Source: Spirochaetota bacterium
Lineage (GTDB): Bacteria > Spirochaetota > JAGLSM01 > JAKPMW01
Assembly (NCBI GenBank): GCA_029548715.1
Contig: JAKPMW010000300.1
Location: 1 to 8,035, forward strand
Length of the DNA: 8,035 nucleotides
Direction of reading: 5' to 3'
A model generated the notes under the pieces. It worked only from the letters and a program-made list of their open reading frames with translations, was not told the origin of the DNA and ran no database searches. Both the position numbers and the translations under genes were made by a program. Below, piece after piece: positions 5,567 through 8,035 of the stretch (positions within the stretch are counted from its first letter, which is position 1; the number at the start of each line of letters is the position of its first letter).

Positions 5567-8035
5567 TGAGCGAACAGTCTCCGCTACCGGCCGACCGGCG
5601 GTCGGCCCTCACAATGCACTGGGTCCAGATCCTTCTGGCGCTTCTCCTGCCGTTTATCTTTGTCACGGGATTCAGCCCGGCCTTCATGCCCGTCAAGGCG
5701 GCTGTCCTTGTCTCCGGGGCAGCCGCACTCTGTATTGCCGGCGTTTTCTGGATCAGGTCCAGAAGCGAGACCATCCTTGTGTTGCGGCGTGAGCACCTCT
5801 ATCTGGGCGGGTTTGTGGCCTGGATGATGGCCTCGATTGCGTGGTCGCCCAATGTGTATGGTGCGCTTGGTGAATGGATGCCCCTTGCCGCGGCAGCCAT
5901 TGTCTGGTTTTCCTGGGGCGTGTACTACAGTAATGAAGATCGTGACAACCGCAAGCAGTTCGAGATGATCCAGACTGTGGTCCTTGTCGGTCTTCTCGAA
6001 TCCATCCTGGTCCTGGTGCAGTATTTTGGGCTGGGCTTGCGGTTTTCGGAGGATATCGTTGGCAAGTGGCGCGTTGTCGGTACTTTCGGAAACCCTAATT
6101 ATGTGGCCGAATTTTTGGTGCCGGTGTTTTTCCTGGCCCTCAATCTCCTTCATCACGAGACGAGAACTGTTCACCGCAGGTTTTATCTTGCGTCGATTTT
6201 CTTCCTGATTCTGGCCATTGCCGCGACCTGGTCGCGGACGGGATGGCTTTTGCTGGCCGGAGGGCTGGTGCTCTATGCCTGGATCTTCACCCGCCAGAGT
6301 CGCCAGCGGATTTCGGGAATACTCCTGCTTGTTGTAGCCAGGGCGCGCTGGTATCTTGGCTCTCTCTTTGCCCTGCTGGTACTGATTCTGGTTCTCTTTC
6401 CCGTTATCCGGATTGACCGGGCCTTGATGCGCCATGCGGCAAATACGGCATCCATCTCGGGCAGGTTTTTTATCTGGGAACATTCCCTGGATGCCATGGT
6501 GTCGCACCTTCCCCTTGGTGCCGGGATTGGTGGCTATGCCAGCGCCTGGGGTGATGCCCAGTACCGGCATTTTGCGACCGGTGACAATTCTGGTGTCAAT
6601 CATGCCTGGGTCAATGACCGGGCTCACAATGACCTGATCCAGTATGCTGTCGAGGGCGGGATCGGGGTTATCCTGATAGTGCTGTTTTTCGGCCGGATCC
6701 TGCGCAAGGGGGCTGGCGGGTTCAGGCATAATGATCTTTCCATTGGGGTCTTTGTTGCCCTGCTCGTGCTTCTGGTCTCATCCATGGCCAATTTCCCCTT
6801 CAGGGTTCCGCCCAATCTCTGGCTTGCCATGTTTCTGGCAGCGCTGGTCAGTCAGCATCGCCACCTTGAAAATGAGCGCGTCATGTACCGCTTTGACCTC
6901 GCGCGCGCTGGTCTCCGGCTTGCGCTTCCCCTGGCGGTTTTTGCCTTTGCCGGAATCATCTGGTCGAGCGGGCATGTTGTCTCGGCTGCCTGCGTCAGGG
7001 CTGGGGACGATGCACTTGCGGAAAAGCGGGAGGACGAGGCCAGGGAGCTGTATCACATGGCAGCCAAATTTGATCCCGGCAATGCCCGGGCCCATGTCCG
7101 TCATGCCGGTCTGCTTGTACAGCATGGGGATATGGCGTCTGCTGGGTATCATGCCCAAAAGGCCCGCGAGATCCTTCCGTTTCCCGATGCATGGCTGGTC
7201 TCGGCCAGGGTTGCGGCCTCTGCCGGTTCAAACGGGATGGCGATTTCCCTGCTTGAGCGACGCAGCACAACCTACCGGAAAATTCCCGGGTATGCTGCAG
7301 ACACCATTCAGGCCCTTGCCGATGCGGGTATGGCAGACCGGGCCTTCGCTGAGGCAGCCCGTCTCAATGCGATTGTCGGGGGGATTGATCTTGATTCCTC
7401 CGAATGGGAGCCGTCCATCCTTCTGGCCAACGGGGCGGCTGCTTCAGCCCGTCTGGCGCTGCAGAGTGTCTGGTATCCCGCCTTTCCTGCCGATGCCGCC
7501 CTGGTTGCACATGACGGAGGGGTCTGGACTGTCGATTCGGGCACACTTTACAAGGAAGAAGACAGGAACGGGACATATCAGCGGGTGCATGCCATCCGGC
7601 TGCCGGGCACGGGTGTGGTCAGCAGTCTGCTCTCCCACCAGGGAGAGATCTTTGTCGGAAGCATGGACGGGGTGTATGCCGTTTCTACCGTTTCGGGTCA
7701 GGTCCGCAGAATTCCGGGGGTCAGGGGGCCGGTTTCGGCAATGTCCCTTTCTGGCAACATGCTCTGGCTGGCCGGAGGCGAGACTCTGACTGGGGTTGAC
7801 CTCTCAAACGGGCGGATGACGCGGATAACCGGTACCAAAAGCCGCCGTCTCGGGCCTGTCCGGTCCCTTGCGCTTGGCCAGGGACGGATCATGGTCACTG
7901 CCTCAAGCAATCTCTTTTTCTTCGACCGGGATGGAAACGGTGCCTGGGAGGCGACCCCCTGGATTCTGCGGGACTGCCTTCCCTGCCATGAGGGTGCTTC
8001 CCTGCTGGTCACCGATGACAGGGTCCATCTCTGGA
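5566..8035 (+). CDS. O-antigen ligase/Wzy-type membrane protein with TPR-like and beta-propeller-like C-terminus (3' end missing)
   Basis: ATG at 5566 overlaps the upstream stop (TGATG) and follows AGGGGAGGG at 5551-5559. The frame stays open to the window end, giving 823 residues. Residues 1-470 have about 13 hydrophobic segments, including 17-36, 43-62, 134-155, 206-223, 226-243, 251-280, 390-407 and 450-466. The O-antigen ligase (Wzy_C) signature is clear: GTFGNPNY (172-179), SRTGW (223-227), SGRFFIWE (298-305), LGAGIGGYA (317-325) and RAHNDLIQYAVEGG with H354. H354 sits in a large loop (281-363) where WaaL enzymes have a catalytic histidine. Such proteins transfer or polymerise lipid-linked glycans at the periplasmic face. 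Residues about 478-600 are alanine-rich TPR-like helices. From 646 there are repeats of 38-45 residues resembling propeller blades (646, 687, 725, 767, 812). It could be a lipopolysaccharide O-antigen ligase, a polymerase or a PglL-type protein glycosyltransferase; sequence alone does not decide. Confidence 0.9.
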   Translation, partial: MSEQSPLPADRRSALTMHWVQILLALLLPFIFVTGFSPAFMPVKAAVLVSGAAALCIAGVFWIRSRSETILVLRREHLYLGGFVAWMMASIAWSPNVYGALGEWMPLAAAAIVWFSWGVYYSNEDRDNRKQFEMIQTVVLVGLLESILVLVQYFGLGLRFSEDIVGKWRVVGTFGNPNYVAEFLVPVFFLALNLLHHETRTVHRRFYLASIFFLILAIAATWSRTGWLLLAGGLVLYAWIFTRQSRQRISGILLLVVARARWYLGSLFALLVLILVLFPVIRIDRALMRHAANTASISGRFFIWEHSLDAMVSHLPLGAGIGGYASAWGDAQYRHFATGDNSGVNHAWVNDRAHNDLIQYAVEGGIGVILIVLFFGRILRKGAGGFRHNDLSIGVFVALLVLLVSSMANFPFRVPPNLWLAMFLAALVSQHRHLENERVMYRFDLARAGLRLALPLAVFAFAGIIWSSGHVVSAACVRAGDDALAEKREDEARELYHMAAKFDPGNARAHVRHAGLLVQHGDMASAGYHAQKAREILPFPDAWLVSARVAASAGSNGMAISLLERRSTTYRKIPGYAADTIQALADAGMADRAFAEAARLNAIVGGIDLDSSEWEPSILLANGAAASARLALQSVWYPAFPADAALVAHDGGVWTVDSGTLYKEEDRNGTYQRVHAIRLPGTGVVSSLLSHQGEIFVGSMDGVYAVSTVSGQVRRIPGVRGPVSAMSLSGNMLWLAGGETLTGVDLSNGRMTRITGTKSRRLGPVRSLALGQGRIMVTASSNLFFFDRDGNGAWEATPWILRDCLPCHEGASLLVTDDRVHLW

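Noticed and set aside
5584..6729. A 381-codon open frame on the minus strand
   Set aside because: It lies wholly opposite the O-antigen-ligase gene and its translation is low-complexity, rich in Pro, Gly, Lys, His and Asp with no recognisable domain. It is a shadow of the hydrophobic coding strand.
6731..7789. A 352-codon open frame on the plus strand
   Set aside because: It is in another frame from the gene starting at 5566, which continues through this region with TPR-like and propeller-like sequence. Its translation is rich in Pro, Arg, Ser and Trp and has no ribosome binding site.
1..8035. CRISPR arrays, tRNA or rRNA genes, insertion sequences, attachment sites
   Set aside because: I saw no regularly spaced repeats, cloverleaf or rRNA-like segments, transposase motifs or paired terminal repeats by eye.

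Overview
The window is GC-rich, densely coding bacterial DNA with no sign of mobile elements, CRISPR arrays or RNA genes. It carries eight protein genes, six complete and two cut by the window edges. The gene set suggests a Gram-negative bacterium: an O-antigen-ligase-type membrane protein, a flavoredoxin-like flavin reductase and a bacterial ADP-glucose glycogen synthase. An anaerobic lineage such as Desulfobacterota would fit the flavoredoxin-like protein and the cysteine-rich small protein, but the sequence alone does not fix the phylum.

Layout: (1) 1-1406, plus strand: the 3' part of mtnA (methylthioribose-1-phosphate isomerase), overlapping by 8 bases with a class II aldolase/adducin-family gene. 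Together they look like a two-gene MTA or 5'-deoxyadenosine salvage unit. A weak hairpin with a short T-run follows. (2) 1563-2081, plus strand: ndk, a long-form nucleoside diphosphate kinase with its own ribosome binding site and an intrinsic terminator just after it. (3) 2223-3743, minus strand: glgA, convergent with ndk, with a near-consensus sigma-70 promoter in the divergent gap upstream. (4) 3853-8035, plus strand: a flavin reductase family protein, then an inositol-monophosphatase family enzyme, a small cysteine-rich zinc-ribbon protein and a large membrane protein running off the window. The last three are joined by two TGATG stop/start overlaps, each with a strong Shine-Dalgarno sequence, so they are very probably translationally coupled.

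The most unusual item is the last gene. Its frame is open without a stop from 5566 to the end of the window. It encodes about 13 predicted membrane helices with the O-antigen ligase/Wzy signature, then a TPR-like helical region, then at least four beta-propeller-like repeats, one followed by a CxxCH motif. The other notable point is the mtnA-aldolase pair, which may represent an aldolase-type 'shunt' salvage route instead of the classical MtnB-C-D route. The rest is ordinary central metabolism. No intergenic gap exceeds 160 bases.
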